Below, in pieces: positions 43,973-52,640 of a stretch of 64,000 nt of DNA. Numbering within the stretch: position 1 is the stretch's first letter; each line of letters starts with the position of its first letter. The position numbers were made by a program, and so were the translations under genes. Source of the stretch: Burkholderiales bacterium GJ-E10 (GTDB lineage Bacteria > Pseudomonadota > Gammaproteobacteria > Burkholderiales > Burkholderiaceae_F); the NCBI GenBank assembly GCA_000828975.1, contig AP014683.1:1255520-1319519 (forward strand), written 5' to 3'. The notes beneath the pieces were generated by a model. It made no database searches. It had not been told where the DNA came from and saw only the letters and a list, made by a program, of their open reading frames with translations.

Positions 43973-44782
43973 ATGCGCATCGATGTCATTCCGATTTCGG
44001 ATCCGCTGGCTGACGCGCTGCAAGAACTTCTCGCTGCGGTAGCCGCGCACATCTCTTCGGCTCGGCGATCCACGGACGAATTCAACGACGAAGTCGAGCA
44101 GGTGGTAGCCGGTATCCGCATTTCTCCCCGCCCGCTCCAGGACGCCCTTTTGGACGCCGCCCGGAGTCTCATTCGCGCAGCCGAGGCGAGCCGCGCCCGG
44201 ACCGACGCACTGCAAACCCAGTTACGGGCGGCGATGGCCGATGCCGAACGGCTGCGCCGCGAATTGGAGGAGCAGCGCCAGGCGGCGATGATCGATCCGC
44301 TTACCGCTCTGCTCAACCGGCGCGGGATGGAAATCAAGTTCGAAGCGCTGATGCAGGCCGGGGCGAGCGCGGCATTCTCCGTGCTCATGGTCGACATCGA
44401 TCACTTCAAGGGCATCAACGACGCCTTCGGGCACCCGGTGGGGGATTCGGTGATTTGCCATGTCGCGCAGGCGATCCGGGGTTGCATCCGCGGCAACGAT
44501 CACGCGGTGCGCTACGGCGGCGAAGAGTTTCTGGTGATCCTGCCCGAAACCGGCGGCGACGGGGCGGCGACCGTGGCCGAAGCGATCCGCGCGAAGGTCA
44601 GCGGGCTTCGCCTGGTACGCCGCCGCGACAACCGGATGCTGCCCGCGCTCACCGTCTCGATCGGCGTCGCAAGCCTGCGGGATGGCGATGCCGATCCCGA
44701 CGCGGTCGTCCACCGCGCCGACGACGCTTTGTATCGCTCCAAGCAGGAGGGGCGAAACCGAGTGACGCGCGCCGCGCCGTGA
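43973..44782 (+). CDS. diguanylate cyclase (GGDEF)
   Basis: The 269-residue cytosolic protein has an N-terminal helical region with a coiled coil (residues 60-100) and a GGDEF domain with active site GGEEF at about residues 182-186 and an RxxD inhibitory site (RGND) five residues before it. It should make c-di-GMP from two GTP and be feedback-inhibited. There is no sensor or membrane segment, so control is probably at expression through the shared leader. Confidence 0.9.
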   Translation: MRIDVIPISDPLADALQELLAAVAAHISSARRSTDEFNDEVEQVVAGIRISPRPLQDALLDAARSLIRAAEASRARTDALQTQLRAAMADAERLRRELEEQRQAAMIDPLTALLNRRGMEIKFEALMQAGASAAFSVLMVDIDHFKGINDAFGHPVGDSVICHVAQAIRGCIRGNDHAVRYGGEEFLVILPETGGDGAATVAEAIRAKVSGLRLVRRRDNRMLPALTVSIGVASLRDGDADPDAVVHRADDALYRSKQEGRNRVTRAAP

Positions 44783-44783
44783 C

Positions 44784-44815
44784 TGCGGTCACTACCGATT
44801 CCGGTAGTGACCGCA
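44784..44815. promoter_or_regulatory. perfect 14-bp inverted repeat after dgc
   Basis: TGCGGTCACTACCG and its exact complement, separated by 4 nt, start 2 nt after the dgc stop. It can act as a 3'-end hairpin, though without a T-run, or as an operator for the small gene that follows. Confidence 0.55.
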
Positions 44816-44842
44816 GGACCCCGCAGCTTTTACTTTCCCGCT

Positions 44843-45112
44843 GTGGGTTCCGATATCGACATTGCCGACATCATCGAACACGGAGAACTCGCCGACTGGC
44901 GACGGCTCCGCGATCGAGCACTTTTCGATTCGGGAATGCGGGTAGCGCTTCTCAGCCTATGCGTTGCGATGGCCGGATCGCTCGACGGGGATCCGTATGG
45001 GTGCTGGTTGGCCTATGTGGAATCCGTGATGGATGGCGATGCGGACGGCGTCGTGCTGCTGGAGGTCTTCGCGGATGCGAGGCAACACTATTCGCCGACG
45101 TACCGCTGGTAG
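44843..45112 (+). CDS. hypothetical protein
   Basis: The protein is about 89 residues from a GTG start; an ATG at 44936 or a GTG at 44807 are alternatives. The acidic, helical sequence (DIADIIEHGELADWRRLRDR) has no recognised family. It ends 25 nt inside the convergent HNH-type gene. Confidence 0.4.
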   Translation: MGSDIDIADIIEHGELADWRRLRDRALFDSGMRVALLSLCVAMAGSLDGDPYGCWLAYVESVMDGDADGVVLLEVFADARQHYSPTYRW

Positions 45113-45618
45113 GCGGCGATCCAGTTCTGGGCGATTTCCCGTTGAGCCTGAGCGAGCGGAATCCTTCCCCTGCAGACCAACCGGTGCAGCGCATTTTCGA
45201 GTTTGTCTTTGCGCTTCGCGCCCCATCCGCCGATGACGTGACGCGGTTCCGGCCATAGGTTGCGCGGATCGGTGGGGTTGCCGCCGATTTCGAGCGGGAT
45301 GAGGTGGTCCTCTTCGTAGTCCCGCAGCCGGCGGTCGGTATAGCCGTACTCGACGATCTGCCTGCGCTTCAAGTGGCTCGTGTACCTGACCGTCGGACGG
45401 ACCGTCCTCGTGTATCCCCGCGCGCAAATGGTGGCGCGGATATTGTCTTGCGTGACGCGCGGATCGACGGCTCCGGGAGTGAGCGCGGCGTTCGGCCGTG
45501 CGTCACTGATGGGGTGCACTACGCCGTAGGCGCCCTGGTGTTCGACGCCGCCCAGGTCGGCAGACCATGCCGCTACCGGCACAAGGGCGGCAACCAATGC
45601 CGCTGCAATCTTTCGCAC
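45088..45618 (-). CDS. exported HNH-type nuclease-like protein, copy 1
   Basis: The 176-residue protein has a signal peptide ending near VAAWSA. The core RDYEEDHLIPLEIGG followed by DPRNLWPEP is an HNH/His-Me finger arrangement (DH pair, then N and H), so it may cut DNA outside the cytoplasm. It starts at GTG 45618 with a perfect palindrome 9 bp upstream. It is clearly paralogous to the protein at 48787, with long identical blocks such as DPRNLWPEP and HVIGGWG. Confidence 0.75.
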   Translation of the reverse strand: MRKIAAALVAALVPVAAWSADLGGVEHQGAYGVVHPISDARPNAALTPGAVDPRVTQDNIRATICARGYTRTVRPTVRYTSHLKRRQIVEYGYTDRRLRDYEEDHLIPLEIGGNPTDPRNLWPEPRHVIGGWGAKRKDKLENALHRLVCRGRIPLAQAQREIAQNWIAAYQRYVGE

Positions 45619-45626
45619 GCGATTCC

Positions 45627-45648
45627 CCCCGTCCTGATCAGGACGGGG
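45627..45648. promoter_or_regulatory. perfect 22-bp palindrome upstream of HNH copy 1
   Basis: The 11-bp half CCCCGTCCTGA is followed directly by its complement. It covers the ribosome-site region of the HNH gene and lies between it and topB; either a repressor site or a transcript hairpin. Confidence 0.55.
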
Positions 45649-45677
45649 ATTCTACGTTCAGGCCGTCCCGATTCTCG

Positions 45678-45721
45678 GGCCCACCGCGCGGAGTAGCGGG
45701 GAGGGCGCACATTCCGCGCCC
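45678..45721 (+). promoter_or_regulatory. GGGCCC box and leader hairpin upstream of topB
   Basis: GGGCCCACCGCGCGGAGTA (45678-45696) is followed by the hairpin GGGCGCACATTCCGCGCCC (45703-45721), 18 nt before the topB ATG. Both parts match the region upstream of the dgc gene almost base for base. Confidence 0.65.
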
Positions 45722-45738
45722 GCCGCCGGAGCCCGCTC

Positions 45739-47880
45739 ATGCGCATCTTCATCGCCGAGAAACCTTCCGTAGCCAAAGCCATCGCCGGAGTGCTGGGCGG
45801 CGCCAGCAAGGTCGACGGATACATCGAATGCGGCAGCCTCGCCACTCGCGTGACCTGGTGCTTCGGGCACCTGCTCGAACAGGCCCCGCCCGAGGAGTAT
45901 GTGGCGGGCGAGGGGGTCCGGCCCGAGGACCTGCCGGTGATCCCCGAGCGCTGGAAGCTCTCGCCGCGCGACGGGGCCGCGGGAAAGCAGATCAAGGTGA
46001 TCCGGGATCTGCTCAAGGACGCGACCGAGGTCGTCAACGCCGGCGACGCCGACCGGGAAGGGCAGCTGCTGGTCGACGAAGTGCTGCTGTTCCTGGGCTG
46101 GACGGGCAAGACCTCCCGCCTGTGGCTCTCGAGCCTGGACGACGAGAGCGTTCAGCGCGCGCTGGTGACGCTCAAGCCCAACGCCGCGCTGGCGCCGCTC
46201 TACGAGTCGGCCCTGGCGCGCCAGCGCGCCGACTGGCTGCTGGGCATGAACGGCTCGATCGCGATCAGCCGCAACCTGCAGGCCGCGGGCGTGCAGGGCT
46301 CGTGGAGCATCGGCCGGGTGCAGACCCCGACGCTGGCGCTGCTGGTCGACCGCAAGCGGGAGATCGGCGGGTTTGCGCCGCGCGACCACTACCGGACCGA
46401 GGCGCTGCTGGCAGGCGGAATTCGCGCGCTGTGGCGGATTCCGGAGGACATGCTCACCGACGGGCTGCTGCTGGAGAAGTCCGCCGCCGAAGCGACGGCC
46501 TCGGCCGTGCGGGGCCGCCCGGCCCGGGTGGAGAAGTTCACCCGCAAGACGGCCGAGCGGGCCGCGCCGCTTCCCTACACCCTCAGCGCATTGCAGAAGG
46601 CCGCGAGCCGCCGGCTGGGTCTCTCGGCCAAGGACACGCTGGCGGCGGCGCAGGAGCTCTACGAAGCCAAGATCACCACCTACCCGCGCACCGACTGCCC
46701 GTACCTGCCGGAGGAGATGCACCGCGAGGCCGGGCGCATTCTCAAGGCGCTCGGCGCCGAGGGAGGCGGCATCGATCCCGCCCGCCGGCACGCGGCCTGG
46801 AACACGGCCAAGGTCGAGGCGCACCACGGGATCGTCCCGACCGGCGCCAACCCTGACGCGGCGGGCCTGTCGGCCAACGCCGGGCGCGTGTTCGGGCTGA
46901 TCCGCGAGTCCTATGTCCGGCTTTTCCTGTCCGCGGAGAAGTTCGAGACCCGGGAGGCGCTCTTCGTCTTTCCGGGCGGGGAGCGCTTCCGGGCAGCGGC
47001 GCGCATCGTGCTGGAGCCCGGCTGGACGGATCTGGGCGGGAAGGAGGAGGGCGAAGCGGATCCCGAAGAAGTTTCGGGCGCGCTCCCGGAACTGGTAGAG
47101 GGACAGACGCTCGCCTGCGAGGCGGCGCAGGTTCTCGCGAAGCGCACCGCGCCGCCCGAGCCGTATACCGACGGCACCATGATCGCCGCGATGACCGGGG
47201 TGCACAAGCTCGTGGCCGATGCGAAGCTCAAGGCGCGGCTCAAGGAGACCTCCGGCCTGGGGACGGAGGCAACCCGCGCCTCGATGATCGAGACGCTGAT
47301 CGCCCGGGGGTACGCGGAGCGCAAGGCGAAGGAGATTCACCCGACCGGGCGCGGCGAGCAGCTCATCGACATGCTGCGCAATGCCGCGCCCGAGCTGGCC
47401 GATCCGGGCTACACCGCGCTGCAGGAGGATGCGCTCGCCGACATCGCCGCGCGCCGCGGCACGATCGCCGATTTCCTACGCGCGCAGCGCGAGGCGGTGA
47501 CCCGCACCACGCGGCTGCTGCTTGCCGCGCAGCTTTGCGCTCCGGTGCCGATGCAGGCCTGCCCGGCCTGCGGGGCGAGTCGCTGCGTGCAGCGCACGAG
47601 CAAGGCCGGAAAGCCCTACCACCGCTGCCTGGACTGCCAAGCGGCGTTTGCCGACGAGCGAGGCAAGCCGGGCAAGCGGTTCGAGGACAAGCCGGCGGGC
47701 GAAGGAGGGAGTGCGAAGCAGCCGGCAACCGGGCCGAAGTGCCCGGAGTGCAAGAAACCCACCTTCCGGAACGAGACCAAGACCGGCAAGCTGTACTTCC
47801 GCTGCGCGGCCTGCAAGGGTGCCTGGTGGCCGGATCGCGAGGATCCGGCCAAGACCGGAAAGAAGTTGGAGGCGAAATGA
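45739..47880 (+). CDS. topB: DNA topoisomerase III
   Basis: The 713-residue type IA topoisomerase has a TOPRIM domain (FIAEKPSVAKAIAGVLG, NAGDADREGQLLVDE), the active-site Tyr315 in ITTYPRTDCPYL, the GSWSIGRVQTPTL motif, and a C-terminal tail with two zinc ribbons (CPACGASRC..CLDC and CPECKKPTF..CAAC). Topoisomerase III genes are frequent on conjugative elements, where they resolve transfer intermediates. Confidence 0.95.
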   Translation: MRIFIAEKPSVAKAIAGVLGGASKVDGYIECGSLATRVTWCFGHLLEQAPPEEYVAGEGVRPEDLPVIPERWKLSPRDGAAGKQIKVIRDLLKDATEVVNAGDADREGQLLVDEVLLFLGWTGKTSRLWLSSLDDESVQRALVTLKPNAALAPLYESALARQRADWLLGMNGSIAISRNLQAAGVQGSWSIGRVQTPTLALLVDRKREIGGFAPRDHYRTEALLAGGIRALWRIPEDMLTDGLLLEKSAAEATASAVRGRPARVEKFTRKTAERAAPLPYTLSALQKAASRRLGLSAKDTLAAAQELYEAKITTYPRTDCPYLPEEMHREAGRILKALGAEGGGIDPARRHAAWNTAKVEAHHGIVPTGANPDAAGLSANAGRVFGLIRESYVRLFLSAEKFETREALFVFPGGERFRAAARIVLEPGWTDLGGKEEGEADPEEVSGALPELVEGQTLACEAAQVLAKRTAPPEPYTDGTMIAAMTGVHKLVADAKLKARLKETSGLGTEATRASMIETLIARGYAERKAKEIHPTGRGEQLIDMLRNAAPELADPGYTALQEDALADIAARRGTIADFLRAQREAVTRTTRLLLAAQLCAPVPMQACPACGASRCVQRTSKAGKPYHRCLDCQAAFADERGKPGKRFEDKPAGEGGSAKQPATGPKCPECKKPTFRNETKTGKLYFRCAACKGAWWPDREDPAKTGKKLEAK

Positions 47881-47957
47881 ACCGCGACATCATGGTGGCG
47901 GCGCTTGCGCCGTGCGACGGCCGGGTGGCCGCGCAACAGCGCGGTACCGCTTCATGA
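47877..47957 (+). CDS. 26-codon linker ORF between topB and the EAL gene
   Basis: It starts in an ATGA overlap with the topB stop and ends in an ATGA overlap with the EAL gene. The product MNRDIMVAALAPCDGRVAAQ plus six residues has no known domain. The double overlap suggests it relays ribosomes to the EAL gene. Confidence 0.4.
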   Translation: MNRDIMVAALAPCDGRVAAQQRGTAS

Positions 47958-48670
47958 GGCAGTTCATCGAGCCGGTATTCCAGCCGATTGCCGATGCGCA
48001 TGGCCGGACCTTTGGCCTCGAGGCGCTGCTGCGGTTTCGGGGATATCCGGACCGCAGTCCGGATCAAAGCCTGCGCCGATGGGAGAAGACGGGGTTCATC
48101 CGCACCGTCGATCGCGCGATGCTGGCAAGCGTCGTGGAGGCGCTTGCGCGGATCGACTTCTTCGATCGCCCCACGCGGGTTGCCGTCAACGTGTCGGTGG
48201 CGACGATCGAGGCCGACGGCGATGGCTACCGCGCCGCGCTCGGCGCCCTGGCGGATCTCGTGCAGCGGGTCATCGTGGAAGTGACCGAGACCGCGCCGAT
48301 CACGAATGCGGCCTCGGTGCTGCGGTTCGCGGCGGAGTGCAGAGCCGCTGGCTATCACCTGGCGCTCGACGACTGCAAACCGTCCCACCCGTACGGGCGG
48401 GAGGAATTCATGCGCAGCGTTTTTCCGACGCTCGTCAAGATCGACGGCGAGTTCCTCTGCCGGTGTCATGCGGCGGGGGAGGTGTCCGCGCTGCGGCGGA
48501 TGATCGACGCGGCGCACGCGCTCGGAGCGCGCGTGATCGCCGAGCACGTCGCCGACGAGGCGATCCGGGATTTTGCGTTGCGGCAGGGCGCGGATCTTCT
48601 GCAGGGATTCGCCATCGGCAGGCCCGCGTCGCTCGCCCGGTGCGTGGGGGAGCGGCGGCGCGCGGCATAG
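47954..48670 (+). CDS. EAL-domain protein (c-di-GMP phosphodiesterase or receptor)
   Basis: The 238-residue stand-alone EAL domain has the E-A-L core in FGLEALLRF, VNVS (Asn), EVTET (Glu), the metal aspartates in LALDDCK (usual DDFG altered to DDCK), the Lys in LVKIDG, AEHVAD and the QGFAIGRP loop. Most catalytic ligands are kept, so it probably linearises c-di-GMP, but the altered DDFG loop leaves a pure binding role possible. Confidence 0.85.
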   Translation: MRQFIEPVFQPIADAHGRTFGLEALLRFRGYPDRSPDQSLRRWEKTGFIRTVDRAMLASVVEALARIDFFDRPTRVAVNVSVATIEADGDGYRAALGALADLVQRVIVEVTETAPITNAASVLRFAAECRAAGYHLALDDCKPSHPYGREEFMRSVFPTLVKIDGEFLCRCHAAGEVSALRRMIDAAHALGARVIAEHVADEAIRDFALRQGADLLQGFAIGRPASLARCVGERRRAA

Positions 48671-48786
48671 ATGGCGACTTTTGCGGGGAGATGATCTATC
48701 GCGTAATTTCTTTCCCCGAGGCTGGGGAACTGCTTGCCCTGTACTACCAACCCGACGCCTGCACCTGCCAGGAAACCGTCATCTCC

Positions 48787-49374
48787 ATGAGAAAAATCGC
48801 TATTGCCGTTATTTCCGCCGCGGCGGCCGCATCCAGCTCGGCGTGGGCGTGGCATTCCCATACCTCGGCGGGCGTCGACGACGTGCAAGGCGCGTATGGG
48901 GTGGTCTTTCCGCCTTCCGCGGCGCGGCCCGATCCGCTGCGCACGCCAGGCGCAGTCGATCCCCGCGTGACGCAAGACAACCTCCGCGAAACCATCTGTC
49001 GCAGGGGCGGCTACACCCGGTCGGTGCGTCCGTCCATGAAGTACACCGAGCGGCTCAAACGTCGGCAGATCGAGGAGTACGGCTACGGCGATCACAGGAT
49101 GCGCGACTACGAGGAGGATCACCTCGTGAGTCTGGAGCTTGGGGGCGCGCCTGCCGACCCGCGAAATCTCTGGCCCGAACCCCACCACGTCATCGGCGGG
49201 TGGGGGTCGTACGCCAAGGACAAGCTTGAAAATCGGCTGCACACGCTGGTATGCCACCACCGGATTCCGCTCACGGAGGCGCAATCCGAGATCGCCAGCG
49301 ACTGGATCGCGGCATATCGAAGATACATCGGACCGACCCCTGATCAATCACGCCGGCATCGAAGCGGAGACTGA
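48787..49374 (+). CDS. exported HNH-type nuclease-like protein, copy 2
   Basis: The 195-residue protein has a signal peptide (MRKIAIAVISAAAAASSSAW). The core repeats that of copy 1: TPGAVDPRVTQDN, LKRRQIEEYGY, RDYEEDHLVSLELGG, DPRNLWPEP. The expected HNH metal residues are conserved. The product should act in the periplasm or outside the cell. The region 49375-49472 holds no gene. Confidence 0.75.
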   Translation: MRKIAIAVISAAAAASSSAWAWHSHTSAGVDDVQGAYGVVFPPSAARPDPLRTPGAVDPRVTQDNLRETICRRGGYTRSVRPSMKYTERLKRRQIEEYGYGDHRMRDYEEDHLVSLELGGAPADPRNLWPEPHHVIGGWGSYAKDKLENRLHTLVCHHRIPLTEAQSEIASDWIAAYRRYIGPTPDQSRRHRSGD

Positions 49375-49472
49375 GGGGACATGAGCGTATAGCGCCCCGG
49401 CCGCTTTATGGCGTCCCGCAAACGAAAGTTTCCGGCAATCTCGGGACGATCCATCAGTACCACGCAGGAAAA

Positions 49473-52400
49473 TCATGTCGCTGCGCCACTGGCAGCAGCC
49501 TTCCCCCGCAAGTCTTCCCACAACTTGCCTGCGCCGAGCAGCACATCCTTCATGTCCGAGCGCAGGCGTTCCGATTCGAGAGCCTGCTTGCTCATCGTCG
49601 AATGGGCCGAAAGCGCATCCATGACCGCCGCGAGAATTTCGTTGGCAAGGTCTGGGGACGCGGCGAACTGCTCTTTGGTGTTGTTGAGGGCCTGCTCGGC
49701 GAGCTTCTCCGACTCCATCAGCTTGCCTTTGATGACGTCGTTCACGTAGACGAGCTTGTCGCCCGGCGTCAGGTCGCCCTCGAAGAGATCGTTCACCTTC
49801 TCGATCAACTCGGCCAGCTCGACCCGGGTCTTGTCCTGGACTTGGCCCGAGCCGACCTGGTCGGCGGGATGGATCTGTACCGGCTCGCCGGCATGCAGGG
49901 ACAACGGCGCCTCGCCAAGGCTCTTGATGGTGTAGGCGGTGAGCTTGAGCGCCGAGAGGTCCACTCCTTCGCGCTCGCGGCCGAAGGTGAGCAGCGGGTG
50001 CAGCAGCCGGAAGAAGATCGAGCGCTTCTCGACCTCGGTGTTGCCGTAGTCGAAGATCTGCGACAGGAAGCCATAAAGGCGCACGTAGGTGGCGATGTCG
50101 CCCTTGAACAGGACCAGCGCATCCATCCGATCCTGCGCCGCCTTGGCAGCCTTCTCGTCGCTGCCTGCCGCTTCCCGGTCCATCTTGGCCTGCGCGTAGG
50201 CGCCGAGGAGCCGGTTTGCCACCGGCATCATCGCCGCATCCAGCTCCGAAGGCTTGGCCCTGGCGCCCTTGAGGGCGGCATTCACGACCCGGTCGACCTC
50301 GAATTCGTCATATAGCCCCTGGCCGTCGAGCTTGGCCTTGAGCTCGTGGACGACGTGCGGGTCGGTGACGCTCGCAAGTTCCGCCGTCTCGTAGTACGGC
50401 TTGAAGGCCGCCAGGATGTCGGCCGGGTCGTTGACGAAGTCGACGACGTACGTCTGGTCCTTGCCCGGGAAGCAGCGATTCAGGCGGGAGAGCGTCTGCA
50501 CTGCCTGGATGCCGGCCAGGCGCTTGTCGACGTACATCGCGCACAGCAGCGGCTCGTCGAAGCCCGTCTGGAATTTGTTGGCTACCAGCAGCAGTTGGTA
50601 GTCGCCGCTCTTGAATGCGGTGCGGATGTCCTGGCCGGCGAGCCGGGGGTTGAGCTCCTTGCTGTGCTCCGTGAAGGGATCCGGCCCGCTTTCCGGGTCG
50701 ATCACCTCGCCGGAAAAGGCGACCAGCGCTTCGATCTTGTAGCCGTGCTCGGCGACGTACTTGCGCGTGGCAATCTGCCAGCGCACGGCCTCCTTGCGGC
50801 TGCCGGTGACGACCATCGCCCGAGCCTGGCCGCCCAGCAGCGGCTGCACGTGCTTGCGGAAGTGCTCGACGACGACCTGGACGCGCTGGGCGATGTTGTA
50901 CTCGTGCAGCCGCACCCAGCCCATGATGCCGCGCATGGCTTCGGACCGGTCGACCTGTTCGGAGTGGATCGTCCCGCCTTTGTGCGCGAGCGAAAACGCC
51001 ACCTTGTACGACGTATAGGTCTTGAGCACGTCGAGGATGAACCCCTCCTCGATCGCCTGCCGCATCGAATAGACGTGGAAGGGCGCTGGGATGTTGTCCG
51101 GCGCCGGCGGGCGACCCGGGTCGGGCCGGGTGCCGAAGAGCTGCAGCGTCTTGTCCTTGGGCGTGGCGGTGAAGGCGACGTAGGTGATGCCGAGGTCCTG
51201 GTCGCCGCCTGCCTTGGCCGCCATCTGTGCCGCGAGGATGTCTTCGGCCGCCACTTCGCCGCCGTCCTGCAGCTCGGCGAGTTCGGCCGCGCTCAGCACG
51301 AGCTTGAGTTTCGCCGCCGTTTCGTTGGTCTGCGAGGAGTGCGCCTCGTCGGCGATCACGGCAAAGCGCTTGCCCTTGGTGGCGGCAAGTTCCCGGACCT
51401 TTTCGAGTGCGAACGGAAAAGTCTGGATCGTGCAAACGACGATCTTCTTGCCGGCAGCCAATGCTTCGGCAAGCTCCTTGCTCTTGCTGGCGCCTTCTCC
51501 GGTCACGACCGCGACGACGCCCTGGGTGCGCTCGAAGGACAGGATTGCTTCGCGCAGCTGATCGTCGAGAACGGTGCGATCCGAAATCACGATCACCGTG
51601 TCGAAGACCTTCCGGTCCTGGGCATCGTGAAGATCCGCCAGAAAGTGGCCGGTCCAGGCGATCGAATTGGTCTTGCCCGACCCAGCCGAGTGCTGCACCA
51701 GGTACTTGCCCCCGGGTCCATCGGCGAGCACCGCGGCGACAAGCTTGCGGGTCACCGTGAGCTGGTGATAGCGGGGGAAGATCCAGCCGGCGAGCTGCTT
51801 CTTGGCGTTTTTGACCGGCACGAGGTAGCGCCCCAGGATCTGCAGGAAGCTGTCGCGCTGCCACACCTCTTTCCACAGGTAGTCGGTGGCGATGCCGGCC
51901 TTGGGCGGGTTGCCGGCGCCGCCCTGGTTGCCCTGGTTGAACGGCAGGAACACGGTGTCCAGACCGGCCAGGCGCGTCGTCATGTACGCCTCGGCGTTGC
52001 TCACCGCGAAGTGCACCAGCGCGCCGCCGGGAAACGCGAGCAGCGGCTCGGGCATGTTCCTGGGCTTGAAGGTCGGTTCGCGGTCGGTCTTGTACTGGTA
52101 GATCGCGTCCTGCACGCTCTGGGTGTACTGGCTCTTGAGTTCCGCGGTCGCGACCGGAATGCCATTGACGAACAGCACGAGGTCGATGCTGTTCTCGTTA
52201 TGCACCGAGTAATGCACCTGGCGTACGACCCGCAGGCGGTTGGCGGCATAGCGGGCCTGCAGGTCGGCGTTCATGCCGAGCGCGGGCTTGAACTGGCACA
52301 TCGAAATGGGCTGCTTCAGTCCGATGAAGTCGAAACCCTGGCGCAGGACCTGAAGCGTGCCCTGGGCATCGAGCGATTTGCGCAGGCGCTCAGCGATCAC

Positions 52401-52604
52401 CTGGGGTGCGGGGGCGCCATGGCTTTTCTCAATCGCCTCCCACGCCTTGGGTTGGCTGGCCTGGATCCATGTGACCATGTCGTCGACGAAGAGCGCCTTC
52501 TCTCGGTCGTACCGGCTCGCGTCGCCGGCGTCATGCATCCAGCCGGCTACGCGCAGGTCGGCACATATTTCGTCTTCGAGGTGGATCTCCCTGTGGATGT
52601 TCAA
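49473..52604 (-). CDS. hsdR: type I restriction enzyme R subunit
   Basis: The 1043-residue motor-nuclease has an N-terminal PD-(D/E)xK nuclease (SIDLVLFVNGIPVATAELKS), the SF2 helicase motif I HSAGSGKTNSI, DEAH (VIADEAHSSQ), motif III FTATP and the C-terminal EcoR124-like domain. It cuts unmodified DNA after translocation. The start is a TTG at 52604 with GGGAG 7 nt upstream; no ATG fits. It is the last gene of the restriction operon. Confidence 0.95.
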   Translation of the reverse strand: MNIHREIHLEDEICADLRVAGWMHDAGDASRYDREKALFVDDMVTWIQASQPKAWEAIEKSHGAPAPQVIAERLRKSLDAQGTLQVLRQGFDFIGLKQPISMCQFKPALGMNADLQARYAANRLRVVRQVHYSVHNENSIDLVLFVNGIPVATAELKSQYTQSVQDAIYQYKTDREPTFKPRNMPEPLLAFPGGALVHFAVSNAEAYMTTRLAGLDTVFLPFNQGNQGGAGNPPKAGIATDYLWKEVWQRDSFLQILGRYLVPVKNAKKQLAGWIFPRYHQLTVTRKLVAAVLADGPGGKYLVQHSAGSGKTNSIAWTGHFLADLHDAQDRKVFDTVIVISDRTVLDDQLREAILSFERTQGVVAVVTGEGASKSKELAEALAAGKKIVVCTIQTFPFALEKVRELAATKGKRFAVIADEAHSSQTNETAAKLKLVLSAAELAELQDGGEVAAEDILAAQMAAKAGGDQDLGITYVAFTATPKDKTLQLFGTRPDPGRPPAPDNIPAPFHVYSMRQAIEEGFILDVLKTYTSYKVAFSLAHKGGTIHSEQVDRSEAMRGIMGWVRLHEYNIAQRVQVVVEHFRKHVQPLLGGQARAMVVTGSRKEAVRWQIATRKYVAEHGYKIEALVAFSGEVIDPESGPDPFTEHSKELNPRLAGQDIRTAFKSGDYQLLLVANKFQTGFDEPLLCAMYVDKRLAGIQAVQTLSRLNRCFPGKDQTYVVDFVNDPADILAAFKPYYETAELASVTDPHVVHELKAKLDGQGLYDEFEVDRVVNAALKGARAKPSELDAAMMPVANRLLGAYAQAKMDREAAGSDEKAAKAAQDRMDALVLFKGDIATYVRLYGFLSQIFDYGNTEVEKRSIFFRLLHPLLTFGREREGVDLSALKLTAYTIKSLGEAPLSLHAGEPVQIHPADQVGSGQVQDKTRVELAELIEKVNDLFEGDLTPGDKLVYVNDVIKGKLMESEKLAEQALNNTKEQFAASPDLANEILAAVMDALSAHSTMSKQALESERLRSDMKDVLLGAGKLWEDLRGKAAASGAAT

Positions 52605-52640
52605 CCTTGGCTCCCAACGGTCATCTGGTCATGATTGGCT

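Noticed and set aside
50346-52634. A 762-codon plus-strand frame
   Set aside because: It is antisense to hsdR, which has all helicase and nuclease motifs.
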